Assembly (NCBI GenBank): GCA_900547005.1
Contig: URER01000027.1
Coordinates: 1-33,545, forward strand
Direction of reading: 5' to 3'
Source of the DNA: an uncultured Prevotella sp.
Lineage (GTDB): Bacteria > Bacteroidota > Bacteroidia > Bacteroidales > Bacteroidaceae
DNA: 33,545 bases
Part shown: positions 15,453-25,796 of the stretch, one piece after another
Numbering within the stretch: position 1 is the first letter of the stretch
Layout of the letters: each line of letters opens with the position of its first letter
The notes under the pieces: generated by a model
The model's database searches: none
What the model was told of the DNA's origin: nothing
What the model saw: the letters and a program-made list of their open reading frames with translations, nothing else
Translations under genes and position numbers: made by a program

Positions 15453-15582
15453 GTACGAAAAGGTGCTTTTTGCCTACTAAACGAGCAGATAAAAAGTCTA
15501 AACAGCCAGAGCGTAACTCTCTGACTGTCAGGGGCAGAACGTATTAAAAGTCTAAATGGGGCTTTTGCAAATCTAAATGGAT

Positions 15583-17259
15583 TCAGGAAGTGCCGAATTG
15601 AGCGTCCAACTGGGCTGTGAAATCGCCGTCTTCGGGTGTCGCGAGCTTCTTTCTGATGACCGATTTGCGTGTGTATATCGTAGCTGACGACTGCTCGGTG
15701 AGGACACTAATCTCCTTTGTGGAGAACCCGGATTTAAGCAACACGATTATCTGTTGCTCTTTGTCATTGAACATATTTGGATAGTTTGTGACGAGTTTTG
15801 TGTGGAAACCGTCAAACAGATTGTCTATCATAGAATAGAAATCCTGCCAGTCTACCAGAGACTCTATCGTGGTGTCGCCCTTGCCTATGGCGGATATCTT
15901 TCTTAGAGCATCGCGGCTCTGTGGGTTCGGCGTGCTGGCGAAGGTCTTGAATATGCCAAGCTGACGGAGCAGGGAGGCTTTCAGCTTCTCGCTATCGGAC
16001 GGACTGTCTTTTTCGTCGGTGTCTTTCTCATAGTCTTTCAGCATCCGCTCCAGTGTCTCGGCACGCTCCTCGGCATCTATCAACCGCTGTCTTCGGCGAC
16101 TAAGCAACAGGTACACAGCCACACCGCCGGCAAGCAGCAAAAGGGAAATGCAGGAAATGAGCAGCCAAAGACGTTGCCGTTGCAGCTTCAACTCGTAGTT
16201 ATCATCGTTGAGTTCTATCACCGTTTCCAGGGCTGTCTGCCTGTCGAACTGGGCAAACTGATAGCTGTGCTGCATCGTTTTTGTGACTTCGTGCATCAGT
16301 TCCGAAGGGAAATGCCCCGTGTCCTTGAACTGTAACGCTGATTTCAGCATCGCAATGGACGCGTAGACTTCGAATACCGATTGCGTACCTTCGTGGTTTA
16401 TACTGCCAAGCTGTTCCTTCGCCTTATCCGTATTGCCCAAATTGGCATAGAACAGGGCAAGAGAGACCCTCCGGCACACATCCTCGACGTTGTCTGTCGG
16501 AACTCCGTTGCGATTTAAGCTGTCGATAACGGAGACTGCACGTGAGGAATATCCGGCTCCATCGAGTATCTCGGCATAGTCGCAGTAGAAATCTGCAGAT
16601 ACCTTTGGAGACACTTTCTCCACGACTCCTGTGACTATGATACTGTCGAGATCGGCAAGTGCCTGCTTGAAACGACCTTGCTGATAGAGGGCGACACTTT
16701 TGGCTGTGGCAAACTTCAGTGTCTCTTCTGGCACGTTGGTATGCCTCAGCAGCCAGTCGGCATAGCCGTATGCACGCTCATATTTCTGACTACTGATAGA
16801 CAATTCAAGCAAATGTAGGTAGGTGTCCCAATGCAGTTTGGGATTCTTGATATGTGGAATCAAATCCTCAAGGATTCGTAGTGCGGCTTCGGCATCGCCT
16901 TTCATAAATTCATGTCCGGACTGCAATTGGGACGAAATCACCCAGTTTGCCGTGTCGCCAGCCGATATGAAGTATGTGGCTGCTTTATCCAACAAAGTGT
17001 CGGTGATGAGCGAACGCCCCACACGGGTATTTGCCCATGCCCTGGTTAATATATACTTTGCTTTTAGCGAATCTGCCGTAAGGTCGTCATAATCTATATC
17101 CTGCAAAACAGAATACGCGCTATCTGGCCGCTCATTTATCATACGGTATGCCATATCGAGCTTGTCCGACGGTTTGTCACACCCTATCAGGCACGCCATT
17201 GCAACGGAAACCAACAGAAAAACTGTGAATTTATAGTCGTATCTTGAGTTCTTTATCAT
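15583..17259 (-). CDS. TPR protein with transmembrane helix and C-terminal LuxR-type HTH
   Basis: The 558 residues start MIKNSRYDYKF and carry a lipoprotein-like signal ending LIGC. A helical TPR region follows (about 35-340), including KYERAYGYADWLL and QGRFKQALADLDSI. Then come a single membrane helix (about 364-386, LLISCISLLLLAGGVAVYLL), a coiled coil rich in Glu/Lys/Arg, and a C-terminal HTH: DKEQQIIVLLKSGFSTKEI followed by SSATIYTRKSVIRKKL. This architecture, with TPRs outside the cytoplasm and a DNA-binding domain inside, is common in Bacteroidetes. It suggests a one-component membrane regulator. The downstream outer-membrane barrel gene on the same strand is a plausible target. An upstream in-frame ATG at 17286 precedes the -7 box and was rejected. 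Confidence 0.82.
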   Translation of the reverse strand: MIKNSRYDYKFTVFLLVSVAMACLIGCDKPSDKLDMAYRMINERPDSAYSVLQDIDYDDLTADSLKAKYILTRAWANTRVGRSLITDTLLDKAATYFISAGDTANWVISSQLQSGHEFMKGDAEAALRILEDLIPHIKNPKLHWDTYLHLLELSISSQKYERAYGYADWLLRHTNVPEETLKFATAKSVALYQQGRFKQALADLDSIIVTGVVEKVSPKVSADFYCDYAEILDGAGYSSRAVSVIDSLNRNGVPTDNVEDVCRRVSLALFYANLGNTDKAKEQLGSINHEGTQSVFEVYASIAMLKSALQFKDTGHFPSELMHEVTKTMQHSYQFAQFDRQTALETVIELNDDNYELKLQRQRLWLLISCISLLLLAGGVAVYLLLSRRRQRLIDAEERAETLERMLKDYEKDTDEKDSPSDSEKLKASLLRQLGIFKTFASTPNPQSRDALRKISAIGKGDTTIESLVDWQDFYSMIDNLFDGFHTKLVTNYPNMFNDKEQQIIVLLKSGFSTKEISVLTEQSSATIYTRKSVIRKKLATPEDGDFTAQLDAQFGTS

Positions 17260-17263
17260 AACA

Positions 17264-17271
17264 CAAAGATA
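17264..17271 (-). promoter_or_regulatory. -7 box abutting the start codon of the TPR/HTH gene
   Basis: TATCTTTG ends 4 nt before the ATG at 17259, so the transcript would begin at or next to the start codon. The -33 position is A/T-rich without a clear TTTG. Confidence 0.4.
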
Positions 17272-17348
17272 TGACTTTTTTTCCATTAAAAAATGAAATA
17301 TCTGATTTTTATAAAGACTCAGCTCAGAAATAGCGGCAGCCTATATAC

Positions 17349-17386
17349 AAAAAAAACTGCAACCCATTACGGATTGCAGTCTTTTT
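17349..17386 (-). terminator. Terminator downstream of rpoC
   Basis: On the minus strand CTGCAATCC (17371-17379) pairs with GGGTTGCAG (17357-17365) around a 5-nt loop, followed by eight T residues (17349-17356). It lies 28 bp after the rpoC stop. The plus strand also has a CTTTTT run after the hairpin (17381-17386), so it could act in both directions. Confidence 0.85.
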
Positions 17387-17406
17387 AAATGCTTGAAAGT
17401 ATTTGG

Positions 17407-20400
17407 TTATTCCTTTACTTCTTTCTCGCTGAAGTCGAGAACATTCTTCTTGTTTGCCTGCATACGCTCATACTCATCGCGTGAACCGACAATCACCTTA
17501 TCCCACTTACGAAGTCCGGTACCGGCAGGAATGAGGTGTCCGCAAATCACATTCTCCTTCATTCCCTCAAGACGATCAACCTTTCCACGGATAGCAGCAT
17601 CGTTGAGCACCTTTGTTGTCTCCTGGAATGATGCGGCTGACATGAAGCTCTTGGTCTGAAGTGCTGCACGGGTGATACCCTGAAGTATCTGTGTAGATGT
17701 TGCAGGAACTGCATCACGCACCTGTATGAGTTTCATATCGCGACGCTTTAAAGTAGAGTTCTCATCACGCAACTTGCGAGCTGAAATAATCTGGCCCTTA
17801 TAACAGGTCTCTGAGTCGCCCGGATCGGTAATGACTTTCTTACCCCAGATGCGGTCGTTCTCCTCTGCGAAGTCGAGCTTGTCAACGATTTCCTGTTCCA
17901 GGAATGTCGTGTCGCCCGGATCATTGATGACAACCTTACGCATCATCTGGCGCACGATAATCTCGAAGTGCTTGTCGTTGATCTTCACACCCTGCAAACG
18001 ATAGACGTCCTGAACCTCATTTACAATATACTCCTGTACTGCGGTAGGACCCTTAATAGCAAGAATGTCGGCCGGAGTGATGACACCATCAGAAAGCGGT
18101 GTACCTGCGCGAACGGCATCGTGTTCCTGAACAAGAATCTGCTTAGAAAGCGATACAAGGTATTTGCGCTGCTCGCCAGTCTTTGAAGTTACGATGATCT
18201 CACGATTACCACGCTTAACACGTCCCATCATTACCTCACCGTCGATTTCAGAAACGACTGCTGGGTTAGATGGATTACGTGCCTCGAAGAGCTCGGTTAC
18301 ACGTGGAAGACCACCGGTAATATCTCCTGCACCACCCATAGCACGTGGAATCTTCACAAGGGTTGTACCGGTAGCAATCTTAGCGCCGTCCTGAATACGC
18401 TGCTCAATGTGTCCTCCCACAGGGAAGATGTATGTTCCGAGCACGTCTTCTGGATTATATCGACCAGTCTCACGGTTCTTTCTTGCACCTTCACGAACGA
18501 TGTCGCAAGTAGGAACGCGTGACTTATCTTTAGAATCAGTAATGATACGCTCCTCAAGTCCGGTAGCATCATCAGTCTCAGAACGGTAAGTTACACCATC
18601 GACAACGTCGTGGAAGCGTACAACACCGGCATATTCACTGACGATAACTGCATTGAACGGATCCCATTTAGCAATGAGGTCGCCCTTCTTCACCTTATCG
18701 CCATGCTTGAAATAGAGTGAACTACCGTATGGAACGTTCATTGTAGAAAGCACGATATTGGTATTCGGGTCAACAAAACGAATCTCTGCAAGACGGCTGA
18801 CAACCATCTCACAGTTGATTTCTGTCTCATCCGGCTGGCGCTCTACGTATGGTACGGTACGGAGTTCGTCGAACTCTATCTTTGCATCATTCTTTGCAAC
18901 GATGCTTGCATTGGCTGCTGCATTACCAGCCACACCACCGGCATGGAATGTACGGAGGGTCAACTGTGTACCCGGCTCACCGATAGCCTGTGCTGCGATG
19001 ACTCCGACAGCCTCGCCAAGCTGTACCATTCGTGATGTTGCGAGGTTGCGGCCGTAACACTTCATGCAGACTCCCTTCTTGCTCTCACAGGTGAGAACGG
19101 AACGAATCTCGACGCTCTCTATAGGTGAGTCTTCGATAATCTTAGCCTTTGCCTCTGTTATTTCCTCACCGGCAGCAACGATAAGGTCGCCGGTTGTCGG
19201 ATGTATTACATCGTGTACAGACACACGACCGAGAATACGCTCATACAAAGAAGATATAACCTCATCGCCATTTTTCAATGCTGTGCAAACAAGTCCACGC
19301 AAAGTACCGCAGTCTTCTTCTGTGATAATCACATCGTGAGACACGTCAACAAGTCGACGGGTAAGGTAACCGGCATCGGCTGTCTTCATAGCAGTATCGG
19401 CAAGACCCTTACGAGCACCGTGAGAGGAGATGAAGTACTCAAGCACCGACATTCCTTCCTTGAAGTTAGAAAGAATCGGGTTCTCAATAATCTGCGCGCC
19501 TTCTGCTCCGGCTTTCTGCGGCTTGGCCATAAGACCACGCATACCGGAAAGCTGCTTAATCTGGTCTTTAGAACCACGGGCACCGGAATCGAGCATCATG
19601 AATACGGCGTTAAAGCCCTGATCGGCCTCTGTCATCTCCTTCAAGAGGATATTTCCGAGGTCATTATTTACGTGAGTCCATGTATCAATAACCTGATTGT
19701 AGCGCTCGGTATCGGTGATGAATCCCATATTATAGTTGTCGGTAATATCACGGACTTCCTTGTTACCGCGCTCAACAATACTTTCTTTCTCTGGCGGAAT
19801 GATGATATCGTCAAGGTTGAATGAAAGTCCGGCAACGTATGCCATACGGTAACCGAGGTTCTTGATACCATCAAGGAACTCGCAGGCACGTGCCATACCG
19901 ACAGACTTGATTACATCGGCAATGATACCACGGAGTGTTTTCTTTGAAATAATATCATTGAAGTAACCTACTTCTTCCGGAATAATGCCATTTACAATAA
20001 CGCGTCCTACAGAAGTCTCGACCATACGCTTTTGAAGTTTGCCGTCTACGAGATCATTAACGACAACCTTTACCTGTGCGTGCAAATCACATTTACCTTC
20101 GTTATTCGCGATAATTGCCTCTTCGGGACCATAGAAAGTAAGTCCTTCGCCTTTAGCACCCGGACGAATCTTGGTTATATAATAGAGTCCGAGTACCATA
20201 TCCTGAGACGGCACGGTGATAGGAGCACCATTTGCCGGGTTAAGAATATTGTGGCTCTGGAGCATCAAAATCTGAGCTTCGAGTACGGCGGCATTGCTCA
20301 AGGGGAGGTGAACAGCCATCTGGTCACCATCAAAGTCGGCGTTGAACGCTGTACAAGCAAGCGGATGAAGCTGGATTGCCTTACCCTCGATAAGTTTCGG

Positions 20401-21780
20401 CTGGAATGCCTGAATACCGAGACGGTGAAGAGTTGGCGCACGGTTAAGAAGTACCGGGTGACCTTTCATCACATTCTCAAGAATATCCCAAATTACCGGT
20501 TCACGACGGTCGACAATCTTCTTCGCGCTCTTAACGGTCTTTACAATTCCGCGCTCGATAAGTTTACGAATAATAAACGGCTTGTAAAGCTCTGCTGCCA
20601 TCAACTTAGGAAGACCGCACTCGCCCATCTTCAACTCAGGACCTACAACGATAACTGAACGTGCAGAATAGTCAACACGCTTACCAAGAAGGTTCTGACG
20701 GAAACGTCCTTGCTTACCTTTCAACGAATCGGAAAGGGATTTCAATGGACGGTTGCTCTCGCTCTTCACAGCAGAAGACTTGCGAGAGTTGTCGAACAAA
20801 GAATCGACAGCTTCCTGCAACATACGTTTCTCATTGCGAAGAATTACTTCTGGCGCCTTAATCTCCATAAGTCTCTTAAGACGATTGTTACGTATAATCA
20901 CGCGACGATAAAGGTCATTAAGGTCTGAAGTTGCGAAACGACCACCATCAAGCGGTACCAATGGACGAAGTTCTGGCGGAGTAACCGGTATTATCTTCAT
21001 TATCATCCACTCCGGATGATTGATTTCTTTAGAAGAACGGAAGGATTCAACAACCTGCAAACGCTTCAACGCTTCGGTTTTTCGCTGCTGGCTGGAATCT
21101 GTTGTGGCACGGTCACGAAGCTCACCGGCAAGACGGTCAAGGTCAAGCCCCAACAGAAGATCATACACTGCCTCTGCACCCATCTTGGCAATAAACTTAT
21201 GTGGATCGCTATCATCAAGATATTCATTTCCTTCCGGCAATTTGTTATCGAGTATATCCAAGTACTCATCTTCCGTAAGAAGGTCGAGTTTATGGGAACC
21301 ATTCAACTCATTGTCTTCTGCATCGTGCATACCTTCGACAACACCAGGCTGTACAACGATATACTTTTCATAATAGATAACAGCATCAAGGCGTTTCGTT
21401 GGTATACCGAGCAGATAGCCTATCTTATTTGGCAATGATCGGAAATACCATATATGTGCAACCGGAACAACGAGCTCGATATGACCACTACGCTCACGAC
21501 GTACTTTCTTCTCAGTTACTTCGACACCACAACGGTCACAGACGATACCTTTATAACGAATCCGCTTGTACTTTCCACAAGCACATTCATAATCTTTTGT
21601 AGGACCGAAAATACGCTCACAGAACAAGCCATCACGCTCCGGTTTGTAAGTACGATAGTTAATTGTTTCCGGCTTGGTCACCTCACCGAAAGAATTTTCG
21701 AGGATTTCCTCCGGAGAAGCAAGTCCGATGGTAATCTTGGTGAAATTACTCTTTACTTTTGTATCTTTCTTAAAAGCCAT
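17407..21780 (-). CDS. rpoC: DNA-directed RNA polymerase subunit beta'
   Basis: This is the catalytic clamp subunit of RNA polymerase, 1457 residues. It has the N-terminal zinc ribbon (CACG...CDRCG near residue 66), the sigma-binding coiled-coil region (RVIIRNNRLKRL), the active-site NADFDGD that binds catalytic Mg2+, and the second zinc site near CESKKGVCMKCYGR. The trigger-loop region includes IGEPGTQLTLRTFHAGG. The length is in the usual range for Bacteroidetes. It lies 124 bp downstream of rpoB and ends the operon before a terminator. The protein ends with a short charged tail. Confidence 0.99.
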   Translation of the reverse strand: MAFKKDTKVKSNFTKITIGLASPEEILENSFGEVTKPETINYRTYKPERDGLFCERIFGPTKDYECACGKYKRIRYKGIVCDRCGVEVTEKKVRRERSGHIELVVPVAHIWYFRSLPNKIGYLLGIPTKRLDAVIYYEKYIVVQPGVVEGMHDAEDNELNGSHKLDLLTEDEYLDILDNKLPEGNEYLDDSDPHKFIAKMGAEAVYDLLLGLDLDRLAGELRDRATTDSSQQRKTEALKRLQVVESFRSSKEINHPEWMIMKIIPVTPPELRPLVPLDGGRFATSDLNDLYRRVIIRNNRLKRLMEIKAPEVILRNEKRMLQEAVDSLFDNSRKSSAVKSESNRPLKSLSDSLKGKQGRFRQNLLGKRVDYSARSVIVVGPELKMGECGLPKLMAAELYKPFIIRKLIERGIVKTVKSAKKIVDRREPVIWDILENVMKGHPVLLNRAPTLHRLGIQAFQPKLIEGKAIQLHPLACTAFNADFDGDQMAVHLPLSNAAVLEAQILMLQSHNILNPANGAPITVPSQDMVLGLYYITKIRPGAKGEGLTFYGPEEAIIANNEGKCDLHAQVKVVVNDLVDGKLQKRMVETSVGRVIVNGIIPEEVGYFNDIISKKTLRGIIADVIKSVGMARACEFLDGIKNLGYRMAYVAGLSFNLDDIIIPPEKESIVERGNKEVRDITDNYNMGFITDTERYNQVIDTWTHVNNDLGNILLKEMTEADQGFNAVFMMLDSGARGSKDQIKQLSGMRGLMAKPQKAGAEGAQIIENPILSNFKEGMSVLEYFISSHGARKGLADTAMKTADAGYLTRRLVDVSHDVIITEEDCGTLRGLVCTALKNGDEVISSLYERILGRVSVHDVIHPTTGDLIVAAGEEITEAKAKIIEDSPIESVEIRSVLTCESKKGVCMKCYGRNLATSRMVQLGEAVGVIAAQAIGEPGTQLTLRTFHAGGVAGNAAANASIVAKNDAKIEFDELRTVPYVERQPDETEINCEMVVSRLAEIRFVDPNTNIVLSTMNVPYGSSLYFKHGDKVKKGDLIAKWDPFNAVIVSEYAGVVRFHDVVDGVTYRSETDDATGLEERIITDSKDKSRVPTCDIVREGARKNRETGRYNPEDVLGTYIFPVGGHIEQRIQDGAKIATGTTLVKIPRAMGGAGDITGGLPRVTELFEARNPSNPAVVSEIDGEVMMGRVKRGNREIIVTSKTGEQRKYLVSLSKQILVQEHDAVRAGTPLSDGVITPADILAIKGPTAVQEYIVNEVQDVYRLQGVKINDKHFEIIVRQMMRKVVINDPGDTTFLEQEIVDKLDFAEENDRIWGKKVITDPGDSETCYKGQIISARKLRDENSTLKRRDMKLIQVRDAVPATSTQILQGITRAALQTKSFMSAASFQETTKVLNDAAIRGKVDRLEGMKENVICGHLIPAGTGLRKWDKVIVGSRDEYERMQANKKNVLDFSEKEVKE

Positions 21781-21793
21781 AATCTTTTACTTT

Positions 21794-21900
21794 AATTTAG
21801 AATTTAGAATTTAGAATCTTGAATTGTGATTATTCTATGTTCCTGCTTATTTCTTTCCGGACATATCATAATTCTCAACTGTCAATCTCAATTCTTAATT
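21794..21900. repeat. Heptamer-period inverted pair between rpoB and rpoC
   Basis: One side has AATTTAG three times in a row (21794-21814) followed by AAT. The other side has AATTCTC, AACTGTC, AATCTC and AATTCTT (21870-21896). The second run is roughly the reverse complement of the first, so the gap can fold back on itself. The spacing of seven resembles the arrays at 6745 and 8121. Confidence 0.55.
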
Positions 21901-21904
21901 AATT

Positions 21905-24900
21905 TTAGTCGAGCTTGATACTCAAGCCAAGACCTCTAAGCTCGTGCAGAAGCACATTGAGAGATTCCGGTATTCCCGGCGTCGGCATCGGCTCGCCTTT
22001 AACAATAGCCTCATAAGCCTTGCTTCTGCCAACAACATCATCAGACTTTATGGTAAGAATCTCTTGTAAGACATGGCTTGCACCAAATGCTTCAAGAGCC
22101 CAAACCTCCATCTCTCCAAAACGCTGACCACCAAACTGAGCTTTACCTCCAAGTGGCTGCTGAGTGATAAGACTGTAAGGACCGATAGAACGGGCGTGCA
22201 TCTTATCCTCAACCATGTGGCCTAACTTAAGGAAGTATGTTACACCCACAGTAGCTGGCTGGTCGAAGCGCTCTCCTGTCTCACCATCATAAAGGTGGGT
22301 TGAACAGAGATGTGGAAGACCCGCTTTATCAGTCCACTCAGAAAGGTCATCAAGCTTAGCACCATCAAAAATCGGAGTGGCGAACTTCACACCAAGTTTT
22401 CTACCAGCTGCACCAAGAATAGCCTCGAAAATCTGACCGAGGTTCATACGAGAAGGCACACCAAGTGGATTCAATACCAAATCTACAGGACGGCCATCCT
22501 CTAAGAACGGCATATCTTCCATACGAACAATCTTCGATACAATACCTTTATTACCGTGGCGTCCCGCAAGTTTATCTCCAACACCAATCTTACGTTTCTT
22601 TGCCACGTAGACCTTAGCCATCTGCAAGATACCTGACGGTAACTCATCTCCAATAGTAATCGCAAACTTACGACGCTTCAATTCCGCATCCATAAGTTTG
22701 TACTTACGTATATAATTCTTGATAAGCATAGATATGAGCGTATTAGTATGCTCATCATCTGTCCAATCATTAGATACGATTCCCTGATAATCAAGGTTCT
22801 TCAATATCGGAGCTGTAAATTTACTACCCTTTGTTATAATCTCCGCACCAGAATAATCCTTTATTCCTTGCGAATCTTTTCCATCGGTAAGGGTAAGCAA
22901 CTTGTCCACAAGAATATCTTTCAGGTCATCAACCTTAGCTTCGTATTCCTCGTCAATTTTAGCAAGAACGACCTTATCATGTTTCTTGCTCTCGCGAGTC
23001 TTAATAGCACGGGTAAAGAGTTTCTTGTCTATAACGACACCACTAAGAGACGGATTTGCCTTGAGTGAAGAGTCTTTCACATCACCGGCCTTATCACCAA
23101 AGATTGCACGAAGCAATTTCTCTTCCGGTGACGGGTCGCTTTCGCCCTTAGGAGAAATCTTACCGATAAGAATATCACCTGGTTCTACACGTGCGCCAAC
23201 ACGAATAACGCCATTCTCATCAAGGTCTTTTGTTGCCTCTTCACTAACATTAGGAATATCGCTTGTGAACTCCTCTACGCCACGCTTTGTTTCACGTACA
23301 TCGAGAGAATACTCGTCTACGTGTACACTGGTAAGGACATCATCACGTACCATACGCTCAGAAAGCACGATAGCGTCCTCGTAGTTGTAGCCCTTCCACG
23401 GCATATAAGCCACGAGAAGGTTACGTCCAAGAGCAAGCTCTCCGTTCTCAGTTGCATATCCTTCTGTCAAAATATCACCGGCCTTAACACGCTGTCCCTT
23501 AGAACAAATAGGACGAAGGTCGATAACCATATTCTGATTGGTACGGCGGAACTTAGAAATTCTATATTCCTTCAATGCCGGTTCAAAACTTACGAACTCC
23601 TCATCATCTGTGCGGTCATAAAGAATACGTATAGTCGTTGCATCAACATACTCTATAACGCCGTCGCCCTCAGCCGTTACCATTGTTCGTGAATCCTCAC
23701 AAACTTTCTTCTCAAGACCAGTTCCTACTATAGGAGCGTCATTATGAAGCAATGGAACAGCCTGGCGCATCATGTTGCATCCCATAAGAGCACGGTGTCC
23801 GTCATCATGCTCCAAGAACGGAATAAGACCAGCAGATACTGATGCAATCTGCTGCGGAGCCACGTCAACAAGGTCTACCTGATCAGGAGATACGACCGGA
23901 TAATCTGCATCCTGACGACACTTTACATAATCACGGATAAATGTTCCATCATCGTTGAGTGGAGCATTACCCTGTCCGATAATCTTATCCTCTTCTTCCT
24001 CAGCTGTAAGATATACAACATCTTCATTCTGCATATCCACCTTAGCATTAGAAGCCTTACGATAAGGAGTAACTATAAATCCGAGGTCATTTATCTTTGC
24101 ATAAACACAAAGAGAAGAAATAAGACCAATATTCGGACCTTCAGGACTCTCAATAGGACACAGACGTCCATAGTGCGTATAATGAACATCACGCACCTCA
24201 AATCCGGCACGCTCACGAGACAAACCGCCAGGACCGAGAGCCGAAAGACGGCGCTTATGCGTCACCTCAGCCAACGGGTTGGTCTGGTCCATGAACTGGC
24301 TAAGCGGATTAGTACCGAAGAAAGAATTTATAACACTCGAAATGGTCTTCGCATTAATCAAATCCGTTGCCTGGAACACCTCATTATCGCGAACGTTCAT
24401 ACGCTCACGGATAGTACGGCTCATACGTGCGAGACCGATAGAGAACTGATTGCTCAACTGCTCACCTACGGTACGTACACGACGGTTTGACAAGTGATCA
24501 ATATCGTCAACCGTTGCATTTGAGTTAATCAACTGAATGAGATATTTTATAATCTCAATTATATCGTCTTTGGTCAACACTCTCACATCAGAGTCTGTGT
24601 TCAAACCAAGTTTCTTATTTATACGATAACGGCCTACCTCGCCCAAATCATAACGTTTGTCTGAGAAGAACAGATTCTGGAATACCTCACGTGCACTTGC
24701 GTCATCAGCAGGGTCTGCATTACGCAACTGGCGATAGATATACAATACAGCCTCTTTCTCAGAGTGACTCGGGTCTTTTGCAAGAGTATTAAAAATGATG
24801 GCATACTTGTTTGCCTGATCTTCATCCTTATGAAGAAGAATAGATGATGCGCCACTATCGAGAATCTCTTCAACGATTTCCTCTGTGATTTCAGCCTCGC

Positions 24901-25717
24901 GCTGAACAACGACTTCATTACGCTCGATAGATACAACTTCTCCGGTATCCTCATCTACAAAGTCCTCATTCCAACTCTTCATCACATTACCGGCAAGTTT
25001 GCGACCGATGGCAGCCTTCAGGTTTTTCTTTGTAACCTTCATACCCTCGCAAAGGTCAAAAATCTGAAGTATATCCTTGTCATCCTCAAAACCGATAGCA
25101 CGCAACAAAGTTGTTACCGGCAACTTTTTCTTACGGTCAATGTAAGCATACATCACATTGTTAATGTCCGTAGCAAACTCTATCCAAGAACCTTTAAACG
25201 GAATAATACGTGCAGAATACAGCATTGTTCCATTTGAATGTACGCCCTGTCCAAAGAACACACCCGGTGAACGGTGAAGCTGCGATACGACGACACGCTC
25301 TGCACCATTAATAAGGAATGTACCATTCTCCGTCATATAAGGAATGGTTCCGAGGAACACATCTTGTATTACAGTGCCAAAATCCTCATGGTCTGGGTCT
25401 GTACAGTACAATTTCATCTTAGCCTTCAATGGCACACTATATGTCAGACCGCGCTCAAGACACTCTTCAATAGTATAACGCGGTGGGTCGATATAGTAAT
25501 CCAAGAACTCAAGAACGAAATTATTTCTTGTATCGGTTATAGGGAAATTCTCTGAGAATACCTTATAAAGACCGTCATTCTTGCGTTCCTCTGGCGGGGT
25601 GTCCAACTGCAAGAATTCTTTGAACGACTTCAACTGCACATCGAGAAAATCCGGATAGGCAAGCGGATTCTTCACGCTGGCAAAGTTTACTCTGTTATCA
25701 ACAATTTTTGTAGCCAT
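21905..25717 (-). CDS. rpoB: DNA-directed RNA polymerase subunit beta
   Basis: This is the second catalytic subunit of RNA polymerase, 1270 residues. Recognisable segments are FFGTNPLSQFMDQTNPL with THKRRLSALGPGG (rifampicin pocket), GRLCPIESPEGPNIGL, GYNYEDAIVLSERMV and RHGNKGIVSKI. The C-terminus is GGQRFGEMEVWALEAFGA. The residues equivalent to E. coli D516, H526, R529 and S531 are the common sensitive-type ones, so rifampicin susceptibility is predicted but untested. The gene follows rplL after a 200-bp gap holding an attenuator-like hairpin and precedes rpoC. Confidence 0.99.
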   Translation of the reverse strand: MATKIVDNRVNFASVKNPLAYPDFLDVQLKSFKEFLQLDTPPEERKNDGLYKVFSENFPITDTRNNFVLEFLDYYIDPPRYTIEECLERGLTYSVPLKAKMKLYCTDPDHEDFGTVIQDVFLGTIPYMTENGTFLINGAERVVVSQLHRSPGVFFGQGVHSNGTMLYSARIIPFKGSWIEFATDINNVMYAYIDRKKKLPVTTLLRAIGFEDDKDILQIFDLCEGMKVTKKNLKAAIGRKLAGNVMKSWNEDFVDEDTGEVVSIERNEVVVQREAEITEEIVEEILDSGASSILLHKDEDQANKYAIIFNTLAKDPSHSEKEAVLYIYRQLRNADPADDASAREVFQNLFFSDKRYDLGEVGRYRINKKLGLNTDSDVRVLTKDDIIEIIKYLIQLINSNATVDDIDHLSNRRVRTVGEQLSNQFSIGLARMSRTIRERMNVRDNEVFQATDLINAKTISSVINSFFGTNPLSQFMDQTNPLAEVTHKRRLSALGPGGLSRERAGFEVRDVHYTHYGRLCPIESPEGPNIGLISSLCVYAKINDLGFIVTPYRKASNAKVDMQNEDVVYLTAEEEEDKIIGQGNAPLNDDGTFIRDYVKCRQDADYPVVSPDQVDLVDVAPQQIASVSAGLIPFLEHDDGHRALMGCNMMRQAVPLLHNDAPIVGTGLEKKVCEDSRTMVTAEGDGVIEYVDATTIRILYDRTDDEEFVSFEPALKEYRISKFRRTNQNMVIDLRPICSKGQRVKAGDILTEGYATENGELALGRNLLVAYMPWKGYNYEDAIVLSERMVRDDVLTSVHVDEYSLDVRETKRGVEEFTSDIPNVSEEATKDLDENGVIRVGARVEPGDILIGKISPKGESDPSPEEKLLRAIFGDKAGDVKDSSLKANPSLSGVVIDKKLFTRAIKTRESKKHDKVVLAKIDEEYEAKVDDLKDILVDKLLTLTDGKDSQGIKDYSGAEIITKGSKFTAPILKNLDYQGIVSNDWTDDEHTNTLISMLIKNYIRKYKLMDAELKRRKFAITIGDELPSGILQMAKVYVAKKRKIGVGDKLAGRHGNKGIVSKIVRMEDMPFLEDGRPVDLVLNPLGVPSRMNLGQIFEAILGAAGRKLGVKFATPIFDGAKLDDLSEWTDKAGLPHLCSTHLYDGETGERFDQPATVGVTYFLKLGHMVEDKMHARSIGPYSLITQQPLGGKAQFGGQRFGEMEVWALEAFGASHVLQEILTIKSDDVVGRSKAYEAIVKGEPMPTPGIPESLNVLLHELRGLGLSIKLD

Positions 25718-25796
25718 ATAAATAATAATGTCTTAATACTCTTTTTTAGCCATTCCGGCTCTAAATCGTTATTTCACTTTTCCAATCAAAAGACGC

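Noticed and set aside
21905..25717. Rifampicin-resistance substitutions in rpoB
   Set aside because: The key pocket residues are the usual sensitive-type ones; other differences from E. coli look normal for the phylum.
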